The position numbers and the translations under genes were made by a program. A stretch of 23,036 nt of DNA from JBOICV01 sp050740255 (lineage in GTDB: Bacteria; Pseudomonadota; Gammaproteobacteria; Nevskiales; JBOICV01), in contig JBOICV010000036.1 in assembly GCA_050740255.1 (NCBI GenBank), positions 1 through 23,036 on the forward strand. Direction: 5' to 3'. Shown piece after piece: positions 14,574 through 22,776 of the stretch; within the stretch, counting starts at the first letter, position 1; each line of letters opens with the position of its first letter. The notes under the pieces were generated by a model that was given only the letters and a program-made list of their open reading frames with translations, was not told the origin of the DNA and did no database searches.

Positions 14574-15254
14574 TCATCGTTGCGTTACACGGTTGCGCAG
14601 ATAAACCGGTAGGGCTTGTTCCGCGGGCAGCGCCGCCTGCAGATCGCGCTGCCAGAGCTGCGCGGCGAGGCGCGCGATGTCTTCCGCCGAGGGTACTGCT
14701 GTCGCGTCGATACGCTGGATAAGGTCGCCGCAGTTTTGCTGCAGCGCTTGCGCGTGTTTCAGCCAGCCGCTGCCGATGCCCGTCCAGCCGCCGCGCACCG
14801 TTAGCCGCACCGCGGTCGCCGCACTCAACTGCTCCTCGCTTTGCGCGACGAGTCCGCCGGCCGCATCAAACTCATGCCACGCCCAATAGACTTCCTCCAG
14901 CCGCGCGTCCAGCACCGCGAGCACCCGTGACGATGCGTGGTGCCGATGGGCCTGCATGGCCAGTGCCGCGAGCGTCGATACCGGGATAACCGGCCGGTTC
15001 AAGGAAAGCCCCAGACCCTGGGCCAGACCGGCGGCAATCCGTAAACCGGTGAAGCCGCCCGGCCCGCGGCCGAAAGCGATTCCGTCGAGCGCCGCCAGAC
15101 TGATGCTTTGTTGACTCAGTAGTTCTTGCGCCAGCGGCAGCAGCAAACGCGTGTGCTCGCGGCCCGCCGCCACTTGCGCAGCAGCGATGGCGCCATCGTT
15201 CCAAAGCGCAACCGAGCAGAACTCGGTGGAGGTTTCCAGCGCCAGCAATTTCAT
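14574..15254 (-). CDS. tsaB: tRNA threonylcarbamoyladenosine biosynthesis protein TsaB
   Basis: This 226-residue ASKHA-fold partner of TsaD is needed for t6A37 in tRNAs reading ANN codons. The N-terminal LALETSTEFCSVAL and the AFGRGPGGFTGLRIAAGLAQ block are diagnostic. DARLEEVYWA follows. Length agrees with E. coli TsaB (231). The ATG overlaps the helicase stop (ATGA at 15251-15254). The arrangement helicase-tsaB-acyltransferase is close to the yoaA-tsaB neighbourhood of E. coli. Confidence 0.96.
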   Translation of the reverse strand: MKLLALETSTEFCSVALWNDGAIAAAQVAAGREHTRLLLPLAQELLSQQSISLAALDGIAFGRGPGGFTGLRIAAGLAQGLGLSLNRPVIPVSTLAALAMQAHRHHASSRVLAVLDARLEEVYWAWHEFDAAGGLVAQSEEQLSAATAVRLTVRGGWTGIGSGWLKHAQALQQNCGDLIQRIDATAVPSAEDIARLAAQLWQRDLQAALPAEQALPVYLRNRVTQR

Positions 15255-17173
15255 GGAGTAAAAAAGGCGATGGCCTCGTCCAATTGGCGGCTGCGCCGCA
15301 TGGGCGGCAGGCTCAGCAAAAAGCTTTTGCCATAACCGCGATTCTGCAGACGCGGATCGCAGATCATCAACACGCCGCGATCCTGCTCATCCCGGATCAG
15401 GCGGCCTGCGCCCTGCTTCAGCGCCAGCACCGCCTGCGGCAATTGAAATTCCAGAAAAGGATCGCCTTCGTTCTCGCGCACGCGTTCGATCCGCGCCTGC
15501 ATCACGGGATCACCCGGCGAGCCGAACGGCAGGCGGTCGATAATCACCAGACGCAGGGCGGCGCCGCGTACGTCCACGCCTTCCCAGAAGCTGCTGGTGC
15601 CGACCAATACCGCATCGCCGTCGGCGCGGAACTGTTCGAGCAGCGTATGCCGGCCCGACTCGCCTTGCGCCAGCACCACGAACGGCAGTGCGGCCCGCAA
15701 CAGTGCCGCCACCTGTTGCACGGCGCGCTGACTGGTGCACAGTACGAAAGCCCCGCCGCCCGCGGCGCGGATCACGGGTAGCGCCGCGGCCGCGACCGCA
15801 TCGCCGTAAGCGGAGCTGTTGGGATCGGGCAGGCCCTTCGGCAGGTAGAGCAGCGCATGATTCGGATAGTCGTAGGGGCTTTCGAGCATGAGTTGGACCG
15901 CGTCTTCCAGTCCGATGCTGCGTAGGAAATGCTCGAAGCTGCCGCCCACCGTCAGTGTCGCCGAGGTCAGAATCCAGGCCGCCGGGCTGTCGCTGAACAC
16001 CTGGCCCAGCCGCGTCGCAATCTCAAAGGGTGTGAGGTACAGCACAAAACCTTGCGGGTGGCGCTCGGCCCAGCGGATATAGTCGGCGTCGCGTTCTTGC
16101 CAGCGCTGTAAACGCGATTCCAGTTCAGTGGCACGCGCCGCCAGACTCTCCAGTTCTTTCAGGTGGGGCGCCAGCGCAGTCAGCGCAAGCCGAAACTCAG
16201 CGAGCGCCGTCAGTAGAGTTTGCAAACAGTCCTCGGCGCCGGGTAGCGCCAGCACGTCCGCCGCACGCAAACGCTGCGTCGGGCCGGCGAGCGCGGCGTT
16301 GGTCCTAGCGAGCGCGGTGCCGAACGCGGCCAGCGTCGCAAAGAACTCCGGGCTGTCGCCGGCTTTCTCGCGGTATTCCGCCTGCGCATCGTTGGCGAGT
16401 TCCGCCAGTTGCCGGCCGCTTAGCGCTGCGCCGAAGAATTGCCCCGCCACCTGCGGTAACTGATGTGCCTCGTCCAGCACGATCGCCTCGGCGCCGGGCA
16501 GCAGCTCGCCGAAGCCTTCCTCGCGCAAAGCCAGATCGGCAAACAGCAGATGATGATTGACCAGCACGACATCGGCTTCCTGCGCCCGACGCCGGGCCTT
16601 CAGCACGTAGCAGTCGCTGTAACGCGGGCACTCGCCGCTCAGGCAATTGTCGGCGGTGGAGCTGACGCGATGCCACAGCGGCGAGCCGTCGCCGGGATCG
16701 CCCACTTCCGCCAGATCACCGATTTGCGTGCGGCCCGCCCAGGCCACCACATCCTGCAGGCGCCGCACTTCCGGTGGACTGCGCAGCAAACCCTGATGCG
16801 TGGTTAACTCCAGCCGGTGCAGACACAGGTAATTGCTGCGGCCTTTGAGCAAAGCGACCTGCACCGGTTGCGACAACTGCGTACGCACCAGCGCGACGCT
16901 TTGGTGAAACAACTGTTCCTGCAAGGTGCGGGTGGCGGTTGAAATCAGCACTTTGCGGCCGCTGAGCAGGGCCGGTATCAGATAAGCCAGTGATTTACCC
17001 GTGCCGGTACCGGCTTCCACCACCAGCCGGCCACCGGTTTCAATCGCCTTGGCAACAGCCACCGCCATCTCCGCCTGCTGGGTGCGCGGGCGATAGCTTT
17101 CCAGTGCCTGCGCGAGTCTGCCATCCGGTCCAAACCAAGTCAGCGTGGCCGCGCCCAAACCCCCGCCCGGCAC
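15251..17173 (-). CDS. yoaA: XPD/Rad3-like ATP-dependent DNA helicase, YoaA type
   Basis: This 640-residue superfamily 2 helicase carries Walker A EAGTGTGKS (53-61) and DEAH (234-237). Four cysteines (117, 177, 182, 188, in NYLCLHR and NCLSGECPRYSDC) form the 4Fe-4S site. Later motifs are TSATL, GTSSFWEGVD and QGAGRLIR. It resembles YoaA, which works with the chi subunit of DNA polymerase III at damaged forks, rather than the longer DinG. The GTG at 17173 is the furthest start; a TTG at 17158 after a G-rich run is also possible. It lies 19 bp after the TPR lipoprotein and overlaps tsaB by 4 bp. Confidence 0.94.
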   Translation of the reverse strand: MPGGGLGAATLTWFGPDGRLAQALESYRPRTQQAEMAVAVAKAIETGGRLVVEAGTGTGKSLAYLIPALLSGRKVLISTATRTLQEQLFHQSVALVRTQLSQPVQVALLKGRSNYLCLHRLELTTHQGLLRSPPEVRRLQDVVAWAGRTQIGDLAEVGDPGDGSPLWHRVSSTADNCLSGECPRYSDCYVLKARRRAQEADVVLVNHHLLFADLALREEGFGELLPGAEAIVLDEAHQLPQVAGQFFGAALSGRQLAELANDAQAEYREKAGDSPEFFATLAAFGTALARTNAALAGPTQRLRAADVLALPGAEDCLQTLLTALAEFRLALTALAPHLKELESLAARATELESRLQRWQERDADYIRWAERHPQGFVLYLTPFEIATRLGQVFSDSPAAWILTSATLTVGGSFEHFLRSIGLEDAVQLMLESPYDYPNHALLYLPKGLPDPNSSAYGDAVAAAALPVIRAAGGGAFVLCTSQRAVQQVAALLRAALPFVVLAQGESGRHTLLEQFRADGDAVLVGTSSFWEGVDVRGAALRLVIIDRLPFGSPGDPVMQARIERVRENEGDPFLEFQLPQAVLALKQGAGRLIRDEQDRGVLMICDPRLQNRGYGKSFLLSLPPMRRSRQLDEAIAFFTP

Positions 17174-17192
17174 GATGCTTATGGTCGGTGAC

Positions 17193-17753
17193 TTAGGGGC
17201 GGTAAACAGGTGCCGCCGGATCGCGCAGCAGCGCGGCGGCTTTGCGCTCCGCCTCGGCGGCGCCGAAATCGTCTTGGCGCAGCCGCCGCGCTTCGGCGAT
17301 CAGCCGCCAGTTACGCGCTTGCAGCGTGTGGTCCTTACCCGCCACGCTGTTGGATTTCATGGCGAGGCCTTCTGCCTGTTCCGTCTGCCCCTGCTGCAGA
17401 CGCAGCAGCGCGAGTTGGCGGTAGAGCTGCGGATTGCGCGGCTCGATATTGAGCGCGCGTTCGAGACTGGCGGCAGCCTGATCGAGTTTGCCGGCTTTGG
17501 ATTCGGTATCGGCGCGATCGAGCAGCGCCACCACCGCCGGTCCGCTGTCCTTGCGCGCATCCGCGGGACTTTCCTCCGGCAGCCTGGGCGCCGGCAGCGG
17601 TTCCTCTTTTCCTTGGGTCGCGGGCGGCGGCGCGTAGATCGGCGCGGCCGGTTCCGCGGACTCGACGCCACGTAGGTCGCCATCGCTGGCGCAGGCGCCC
17701 AACATGACCACCATGCAGGTCACCGCCGAGTAGCCAAGAGGATTACCTAACAT
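17193..17753 (-). CDS. TPR lipoprotein, candidate PBP1b activator (LpoP-like)
   Basis: This 186-residue protein has a signal sequence with lipobox LGAC (Cys near 21), and so is likely an outer-membrane lipoprotein. A Pro/Ala-rich linker of about 45 residues follows, then at least two tetratricopeptide-like helices (AALLDRADTESKAGKLDQAA and the ALNIEPRNPQLYRQLALLRL region). Its start lies 8 bp after the mrcB stop. In Pseudomonas aeruginosa the PBP1b activator LpoP is a TPR lipoprotein encoded beside the PBP1b gene. Same architecture and position make this the likely counterpart; the function is inferred. No LpoB-like gene is seen. Confidence 0.8.
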   Translation of the reverse strand: MLGNPLGYSAVTCMVVMLGACASDGDLRGVESAEPAAPIYAPPPATQGKEEPLPAPRLPEESPADARKDSGPAVVALLDRADTESKAGKLDQAAASLERALNIEPRNPQLYRQLALLRLQQGQTEQAEGLAMKSNSVAGKDHTLQARNWRLIAEARRLRQDDFGAAEAERKAAALLRDPAAPVYRP

Positions 17754-17761
17754 GCGCAGCT

Positions 17762-20131
17762 CTAGCGGAATATGTCGAGAAACCAGTTGGAATCCTCATC
17801 GTCATCGCGCTCGCGGCGGACCCGGCGCGGCTCGCGCCCCCGATAGTCTTCCGCGGAAGCATAGCCCTCGCAGGGTTCGAAATCGGATGGAACACTGCCT
17901 TTGATGAACGGCACCGGCATGATTTGATCGCAATCTTCATCGTCGTGATCCGGATTGCCGGGGTCTAGTTGCACCAATTCGACGCCGGCCGGCTGATTCG
18001 GGTTGAAAGGCTCGAGCGGTAGATCGTTCATCATGCGGGCCCAGATCTGCAGCGCGCCGGTCGCGCCGGACAGCTTGCCCGGCTTGTAGTCATCGCGACC
18101 CACCCAGATCACGCCGAGGCGATTGCCACTGTAGCCCGCAAACCAACTGTCCCGCAAATCGTCCGTGGTGCCGGTCTTGCCGGCCAGATTCAGCGCTGGT
18201 GACAGCGTGCTATAAGCTGAGCGCGCGGTGCCTTCCAGCATGACCCGCTGCAGCGCCCAGTTCAGCAGATAGACCGGGCCTTCCTCGTACACCTGGCGCA
18301 ACTGCATCGAATAGCGCGACAGTGGTGCGCCGTCACGGCTGGTGACCTCGCGGATGGCCAGTAGCGGCGTGTAATAACCACCCGCCGCCAGTGTGTTGTA
18401 AACCTGCGCGACTTCCAGCGGCGCCATGTCAACCGTGCCAAGCGCCAGTGCCGGCACCGCCAGCGGCGAGCCCTTGTAACCCAGTTTTTGCAAGGTGTCG
18501 GCCACCGCCGCCGGACCGATTTGCAAAGCGGTGCGTACGGTCGGCAGGTTGTAGCTATTGGCCAGCGCCTTGTACAGCGGAATCTCGTCGCCGTGATACT
18601 CATGATCGTAGTTCTGCGGCGCCCACACCTGGCCGTTCGGCTGACGCAACTCGATCTCCTCGTCGGTCAGCAGCGATACCAGATTGAACTCACCCGGGCG
18701 GTTCAGCGCCGCCAGATAAACCGCCGGCTTGACCAGCGAGCCGATCGGCCGCCGGGCGTCGAGCGCGCGATTGAAGCCGGAAAATCCGGCGTCGCGGCCG
18801 CCGACCAGCGCGAGTACTTCGCCGCCTTCCACCGAAGTCACGACTGCGGCGCCCTGCAGAGTGCCAGAGCGCATGCCGAAGTCTGCCTCCAGCCTGCGCA
18901 GACCTTCGGTAAGCCGCTGCTCGGCGGATTCCTGGCTGAGCGGATCGAGCGTGGTAAAAATGCGCAATCCTTCCGACGCCAAATCCGCCTCGCGGTACTG
19001 TCCCCGCAACTGGCGGCGGACCAGATCGACGAAGGCCGGATACTGCGTGGTGCCGGACGGCGGGTTTTCGACGATGCCCAGCGGCATCTGCCGCTGCTGT
19101 GCCAGTTGATCGGCGCTGATGAGCTTAGCTTCCGCAAACTGCTCCAGCACCAGGTTGCGCCGCTCCGTTGCACGTTCCGGGTGCCGTCGCGGCTCGTAGT
19201 AAGACGGCCCGCGCACCATAGCAATCAGCAGCGCAATCTCATGCGGTTTGAGTTCGTTGAGCGGGCGTTGAAAATAAAAGTGCGCGCCCAGTCCGAAGCC
19301 GTGGATGGCGCGTGCGCCATCCTGACCGAGATAAACCTCGTTGAGATAGGCTTCCAGAATCTCGTCCTTGCTGAAATGGGTTTCCAGCAGCACGGCCATG
19401 AGCGCTTCTTTCGCCTTGCGGATGTAAGTCTGCTTGCGGTTCAGGAAAAAATTCTTGACCAGTTGCTGGGTAATGGTGCTGCCGCCCTGCACAATCCGGC
19501 CTGCGTTTACGTTGGCAAACAAGGCACGGGCGATCGCCTTGGGGTCAACCCCGAAGTGATCGTGGAACTCGCGGTCTTCGACGTAAATCAGACCTTCGGT
19601 TATCGCCTCCGGTACGTCGTCGATCCGTACCAGGATGCGATCTTCGCCCTCTACTTGAAAAATGCTGCCGACCAGGAGTGGATCCAGGCGCAACACCTGT
19701 TCCGGCTGCCCCGTCGCCAGGTCGGTCATGCCGTTGATCTTGCCGTCATCGAAATTGACCCGCAGCCTGCGCGGGGGCTGCACCCCGTCCCAGAAGTGAA
19801 ACTCGCGCGACATGATGGTCACGCTGCCGCCCTTGGCGTCGAAGCTGCCGGGCCCTGCCAACTGCGCATCGCGCCCATAGCCGAGCCGTAGCAGCTCCTG
19901 CTGCAGGCGCGCCGGCGTCAGCCGCAGCCCCGGATGCAGGTCGATCGAACGCGCATAAACCTTGGCCGGCAACGACCAGCGCGCGCCTTGAAACTGGCTG
20001 CGTACGCGTAAATCCAGATAGACGGTATACAGCGCCACTAACAGCGCCACGACGCAGCCGGCGACGATTAAGGGCGGCCACAGCACGACGCCGATGGCCG
20101 TCGTCGAGCGGCGGGGGGAATTGCGGGGCAT
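17762..20131 (-). CDS. mrcB: Bifunctional penicillin-binding protein 1b
   Basis: This 789-residue class A PBP polymerises and cross-links peptidoglycan. There is a short cytoplasmic tail, then a membrane span (about 14-38). A UB2H-like domain (about 57-145, where Lpo proteins dock in E. coli) follows. The GT51 domain has catalytic Glu185 in VEDREFHDHFG and GGSTITQQLVKN (216-227). The transpeptidase has SLVK (nucleophile Ser465), SYN (526-528) and KTGT (652-655). The C-terminus is highly charged and ends WFLDIFR. Length is close to E. coli PBP1b (844). It heads a tight - strand block with the TPR lipoprotein and diverges from the phosphate genes; a Pho-box-like sequence lies about 90 bp upstream. 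Confidence 0.97.
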   Translation of the reverse strand: MPRNSPRRSTTAIGVVLWPPLIVAGCVVALLVALYTVYLDLRVRSQFQGARWSLPAKVYARSIDLHPGLRLTPARLQQELLRLGYGRDAQLAGPGSFDAKGGSVTIMSREFHFWDGVQPPRRLRVNFDDGKINGMTDLATGQPEQVLRLDPLLVGSIFQVEGEDRILVRIDDVPEAITEGLIYVEDREFHDHFGVDPKAIARALFANVNAGRIVQGGSTITQQLVKNFFLNRKQTYIRKAKEALMAVLLETHFSKDEILEAYLNEVYLGQDGARAIHGFGLGAHFYFQRPLNELKPHEIALLIAMVRGPSYYEPRRHPERATERRNLVLEQFAEAKLISADQLAQQRQMPLGIVENPPSGTTQYPAFVDLVRRQLRGQYREADLASEGLRIFTTLDPLSQESAEQRLTEGLRRLEADFGMRSGTLQGAAVVTSVEGGEVLALVGGRDAGFSGFNRALDARRPIGSLVKPAVYLAALNRPGEFNLVSLLTDEEIELRQPNGQVWAPQNYDHEYHGDEIPLYKALANSYNLPTVRTALQIGPAAVADTLQKLGYKGSPLAVPALALGTVDMAPLEVAQVYNTLAAGGYYTPLLAIREVTSRDGAPLSRYSMQLRQVYEEGPVYLLNWALQRVMLEGTARSAYSTLSPALNLAGKTGTTDDLRDSWFAGYSGNRLGVIWVGRDDYKPGKLSGATGALQIWARMMNDLPLEPFNPNQPAGVELVQLDPGNPDHDDEDCDQIMPVPFIKGSVPSDFEPCEGYASAEDYRGREPRRVRRERDDDEDSNWFLDIFR

Positions 20132-20218
20132 AAGTGAAAAATTTTAACAGACGCGGGAGCTTAACTGCATTGACTCAGCGCTTTCTTGAACTGGGTTTGG
20201 CACAGACCCGTGCGAATT

Positions 20219-20236
20219 GTTACAGTTCCATGACAC
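20219..20236 (-). promoter_or_regulatory. Pho-box-like PhoB binding sequence
   Basis: On the - strand this reads GTGTCATGGAACTGTAAC: two 7-bp direct repeats (6/7 and 6/7 to CTGTCAT or CTGTCAC) separated by 4 bp, the standard Pho-box spacing. It lies in the 139-bp gap between mrcB and the DUF47-pit genes, 34 bp before the DUF47 start. The repeat orientation faces mrcB, but the AT-rich ATAAAA at 20252 lies on the pit side. It is a plausible site for phosphate control, not proven. Confidence 0.45.
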
Positions 20237-20270
20237 GCGGCGCGGATCACCATAAAAAGAGGGAGTTCGC

Positions 20271-20897
20271 ATGTTTGCACGCCTAATGCCCCGGGAAGAG
20301 CGTTTCTTTGAGCTATTCGCCGCACTGGCCGATCAGCTGGTGCTCGGCGCGGTAGAGCTGAAGGCGCTGACCCGCAACGTGGCGGAAGTGCAGACGCGCA
20401 AACGCAATATCGAGGACATTGAACACCGCGCCGACAAAATCACCTATCAGACTCTGCAACTGCTGCACCAGACCTTCATCACGCCGCTCGACCGCGACGA
20501 AATCCATCAGTTGGCGACGCGCATGGACGATATTCTGGACCTGATGGAGGACGCCTCACAGTGCATATTCCTGTACGACATCCGGAAAGTCACCGGCGAA
20601 ACCGGGCAATTGGCCGATATCTGCCTGGAAAGCACGGAGAAAGTGAAACTGGTGGTCACGCAACTGTCCGACCTCAAAAATGCCAAGTCCATCCTGGACG
20701 GCTGCCGGCAGATTGACCGGCTGGAAAGCGATGCGGACCAGTTGATGCGCAACGCGATGGCCAAGCTGTTCCGCGAGGAAGCCGATACGCGCGAGCTGCT
20801 CAAAATGAAGGAGCTGTATCAGTTGCTGGAATCGGTGACCGACCGCTGCCAGGACGTGGCCAATATCGTTGAAGGCATCGTGCTGGAAAGCGCCTGA
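20271..20897 (+). CDS. DUF47/PhoU-like protein, partner of Pit
   Basis: This 208-residue, all-helical protein has the DUF47 (TIGR00153) pattern: FARLMPREERFFELF at the start, AVELKALTRN, IEHRADKITYQTLQLLHQTF ITPLDRDEI (the acidic metal-binding part), RMDDILDLMED, and KELYQLLESVTDRCQDVAN IVEGIVLESA at the end. The family is distantly related to PhoU and is nearly always encoded directly upstream of a Pit transporter, whose activity it is thought to modulate. GGGAG stands 8 bases before the ATG. The gap to pit is 21 bp. The family is certain; the mechanism is not. Confidence 0.95.
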   Translation: MFARLMPREERFFELFAALADQLVLGAVELKALTRNVAEVQTRKRNIEDIEHRADKITYQTLQLLHQTFITPLDRDEIHQLATRMDDILDLMEDASQCIFLYDIRKVTGETGQLADICLESTEKVKLVVTQLSDLKNAKSILDGCRQIDRLESDADQLMRNAMAKLFREEADTRELLKMKELYQLLESVTDRCQDVANIVEGIVLESA

Positions 20898-20918
20898 GCG
20901 CGCCGGGCACCCGCCGCA

Positions 20919-21911
20919 ATGAGCATCGAAATTCTGGTTTTTCTAATCCTGCTCGCGCTGGCCTTCGATTTCATGAACGGCTTCCACGACGCCGCCAATT
21001 CGATCGCGACCGTGGTTTCCACCGGCGTGCTCAAGCCAGGCGTGGCGGTAATCTGGGCGGCCACCTTCAACTTCATCGCCTACTTCGTATTTCCGCTGAA
21101 AGTCGCCGCGACCATTGGCAAGGGCACGATTGACCCCGCCATCATTGACCACTACGTGGTGTTCGGCGCGCTGGTCGGGGCGATTGCCTGGGACTTCATT
21201 ACCTGGTGGTATGGCATCCCTTCTTCCTCTTCGCATGCGCTGGTCGGGGGCCTGGTCGGGGCGGCGGTGGCCAAGGCGGGCTCCGGCGCCCTCATTTCCA
21301 GTGGCTTGATCAAGATCGTCAGTTTCATCGTGATCTCGCCGCTGCTGGGATTCCTGTTCGGTTCGCTGCTGATGCTGGCCGTGTCCTGGCTGTTCTTCCG
21401 TTCGACGCCGGGCCGTGTGGACAAATGGTTCCGCCGGCTACAGCTCGTTTCGGCTTCGGCCTACAGCCTGGGCCACGGCGGCAACGACGCGCAGAAAACC
21501 GCCGGCATTATCTGGATGCTGCTGATCGCGGCCGGCATGAGCACCGTGAACGATCCCGTGCCGACCTGGGCGGTTATCAGCTGCTATATCACCATCGCCC
21601 TGGGCACCGCCTTCGGCGGCTGGCGCATCGTCAAAACCATGGGCCAGAAAATCACCAAGCTCAAGCCTGTCGGCGGCTTTTGCGCTGAAACCGGCGGCTC
21701 AATCACGCTGTTTCTGGCGACCGGGCTCGGCATTCCCGTTTCAACCACGCACACCATCACCGGCGCCATCATCGGCGTCGGTTCGGCCCGCAAGGTTTCC
21801 GCGGTGCGTTGGGGAGTCGCCGGCAGTATCGTCTGGGCCTGGGTGCTGACGATTCCTGCTTCAGCTTTTATGGCTGCAGTCGCCTGGTGGCTAGGCCAGC
21901 ACCTGTTCTGA
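20919..21911 (+). CDS. pit: Low-affinity inorganic phosphate transporter, PiT family
   Basis: This 330-residue inner-membrane proton (or sodium)-coupled phosphate carrier has about ten hydrophobic spans. The duplicated family signatures are visible: FDFMNGFHDAANSIATVV (first half) and YSLGHGGNDAQKTAG (second half), plus PSSSSHALVGGL and PVSTTHTITGAI, the paired S-T-H loops. It is shorter than E. coli PitA (499) because the central cytoplasmic loop is absent, typical of the DUF47-linked subgroup. It is followed 11 bp later by a perfect hairpin that could end the transcript. Confidence 0.95.
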   Translation: MSIEILVFLILLALAFDFMNGFHDAANSIATVVSTGVLKPGVAVIWAATFNFIAYFVFPLKVAATIGKGTIDPAIIDHYVVFGALVGAIAWDFITWWYGIPSSSSHALVGGLVGAAVAKAGSGALISSGLIKIVSFIVISPLLGFLFGSLLMLAVSWLFFRSTPGRVDKWFRRLQLVSASAYSLGHGGNDAQKTAGIIWMLLIAAGMSTVNDPVPTWAVISCYITIALGTAFGGWRIVKTMGQKITKLKPVGGFCAETGGSITLFLATGLGIPVSTTHTITGAIIGVGSARKVSAVRWGVAGSIVWAWVLTIPASAFMAAVAWWLGQHLF

Positions 21912-21922
21912 AAAACACACTC

Positions 21923-21948
21923 CCCTCTCCCCGCTGGCGGGGAGAGGG
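21923..21948. repeat. Perfect palindrome, dispersed C/G-rich repeat and possible terminator
   Basis: CCCTCTCCCCGC and its exact complement GCGGGGAGAGGG form a 12-bp stem with a 2-base loop, followed by GTTAGGGTGAGGG-like sequence at 21946-21960. This composite (CCCTCTCCC... GAGAGGG ... AGGGTGAGGG) is a common interspersed intergenic motif in many proteobacteria. It sits 11 bp after the pit stop. It lacks a T-tract, so Rho-independent termination would be weak, but the hairpin could protect the 3' end of the pit mRNA. Confidence 0.75.
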
Positions 21949-21982
21949 TTAGGGTGAGGGGCGTCTATTTCTTGCCGCGCAG

Positions 21983-22011
21983 AATCAATAGGGTCAGACA
22001 CGATTGATTAA
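21983..22011 (+). repeat. Left terminal inverted repeat of the RAYT element
   Basis: 29 bp with the core GGGTCAGACACGATTGA. It matches the right end (reverse-complemented) except at its 8th base (A versus G) and 26th base (T versus A). It overlaps the transposase stop codon at 22008-22010. Confidence 0.85.
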
Positions 22012-22733
22012 CTGTTTTTCGCATCATCGGTCCGTTTCGGCCGCCCAGCTCCCTTGCGCCTGCCGCCCCGGGCCAGTGGAACGGCCCGGCGCCGGGTCAC
22101 GGCCTCTATCTTGCTCGCAAATCGGTTGGAGCCCAAGACCCAGCCTTTGTTGATGGAGTCGCGAATGGCGGCCAGATCGGGCTCCTCCACCTCCGCCTTG
22201 AGGAGCTTGCGGTACGCGGCGCACCGGTTCTTTTCGTCGGTTCCCAGCGCTCGGTACAGCCGGTGCTGGTGAATCAGGTGGTCCGGCTTGCCAGCGGCAT
22301 GGTGCAGGTAACTGGACCAGCGGTAGCCGCCCGGCTGCGTCACCATCCCGGCGCGCACCGGATTGCTCTCGATATAGCGGTAGCAGGCCATGACGTAACC
22401 TTCGCTATCGATGGGGACGGCCTTGTAGCGCCCCTCCCAGAGAGTGCCTGTCCGTTGGTAGGTGTAGTTGAAGTACTGGACATAGCGCCGGCCGACCGAC
22501 TGCATCAACCTTGAGATGCCGTCCGCGGCCTTGGGTGTGATCAGCAGGTGGACGTGGTTGGTCATCAGCACGTAGACGTGGACGGAGCACGCGTACTTCC
22601 CACAGCCCTCGCGCAGGCATTCCAGGAAGAAGCCGTAGTCCTCGGGCGCGAAGAAGATGGGGTTGCGGTTGTTGCCGCGCTGGATAACGTGCTGCGGCTG
22701 GCCGGGGAGGCCGTAACGAGGCAGGCGGGCCAT
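22008..22733 (-). CDS. REP-associated tyrosine transposase (RAYT), IS200-like Y1 HUH family
   Basis: The 241-residue protein has the Y1 transposase core. The N-terminus is MARLPRYGLPGQPQHVIQRG, with the RAYT-typical R-G-N-N-R. The metal-binding HUH motif is TNHVHLL (His60, His62). YVQYFNYTYQRTGTLWEGRY (84-103) carries the nucleophilic tyrosine candidates and the RAYT-typical GTLWEGRYK. The C-terminal basic tail (RRKGAGRPKRTDD) probably binds DNA. AAGGAG lies 7 bases before ATG 22733. All catalytic motifs are intact and there is no frameshift, so it could be active. The stop falls within the left inverted repeat. Confidence 0.93.
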   Translation of the reverse strand: MARLPRYGLPGQPQHVIQRGNNRNPIFFAPEDYGFFLECLREGCGKYACSVHVYVLMTNHVHLLITPKAADGISRLMQSVGRRYVQYFNYTYQRTGTLWEGRYKAVPIDSEGYVMACYRYIESNPVRAGMVTQPGGYRWSSYLHHAAGKPDHLIHQHRLYRALGTDEKNRCAAYRKLLKAEVEEPDLAAIRDSINKGWVLGSNRFASKIEAVTRRRAVPLARGGRRKGAGRPKRTDDAKNS

Positions 22734-22776
22734 GATGCTGCTCCTTCGTAACGACGGCTCGGAGCGTAAGCTTATA

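Noticed and set aside
18488..19891. Open frame of 467 codons on the + strand
   Set aside because: It lies fully antisense to mrcB, whose catalytic motifs are all intact; a long antisense frame is expected from codon bias.
20197..20215. Sigma-54 promoter (TTGGCAC...TGC) upstream of the DUF47 gene
   Set aside because: The spacing between the GG and GC elements is 11 instead of the required 10, and the second element lacks the TT.
21949..21982. Continuation of the RHS gene on the left side of the RAYT element
   Set aside because: The sequence left of the element does not translate into the expected LYQ...LNPVAELD continuation in any frame, so a simple insertion into an intact RHS gene is not supported.
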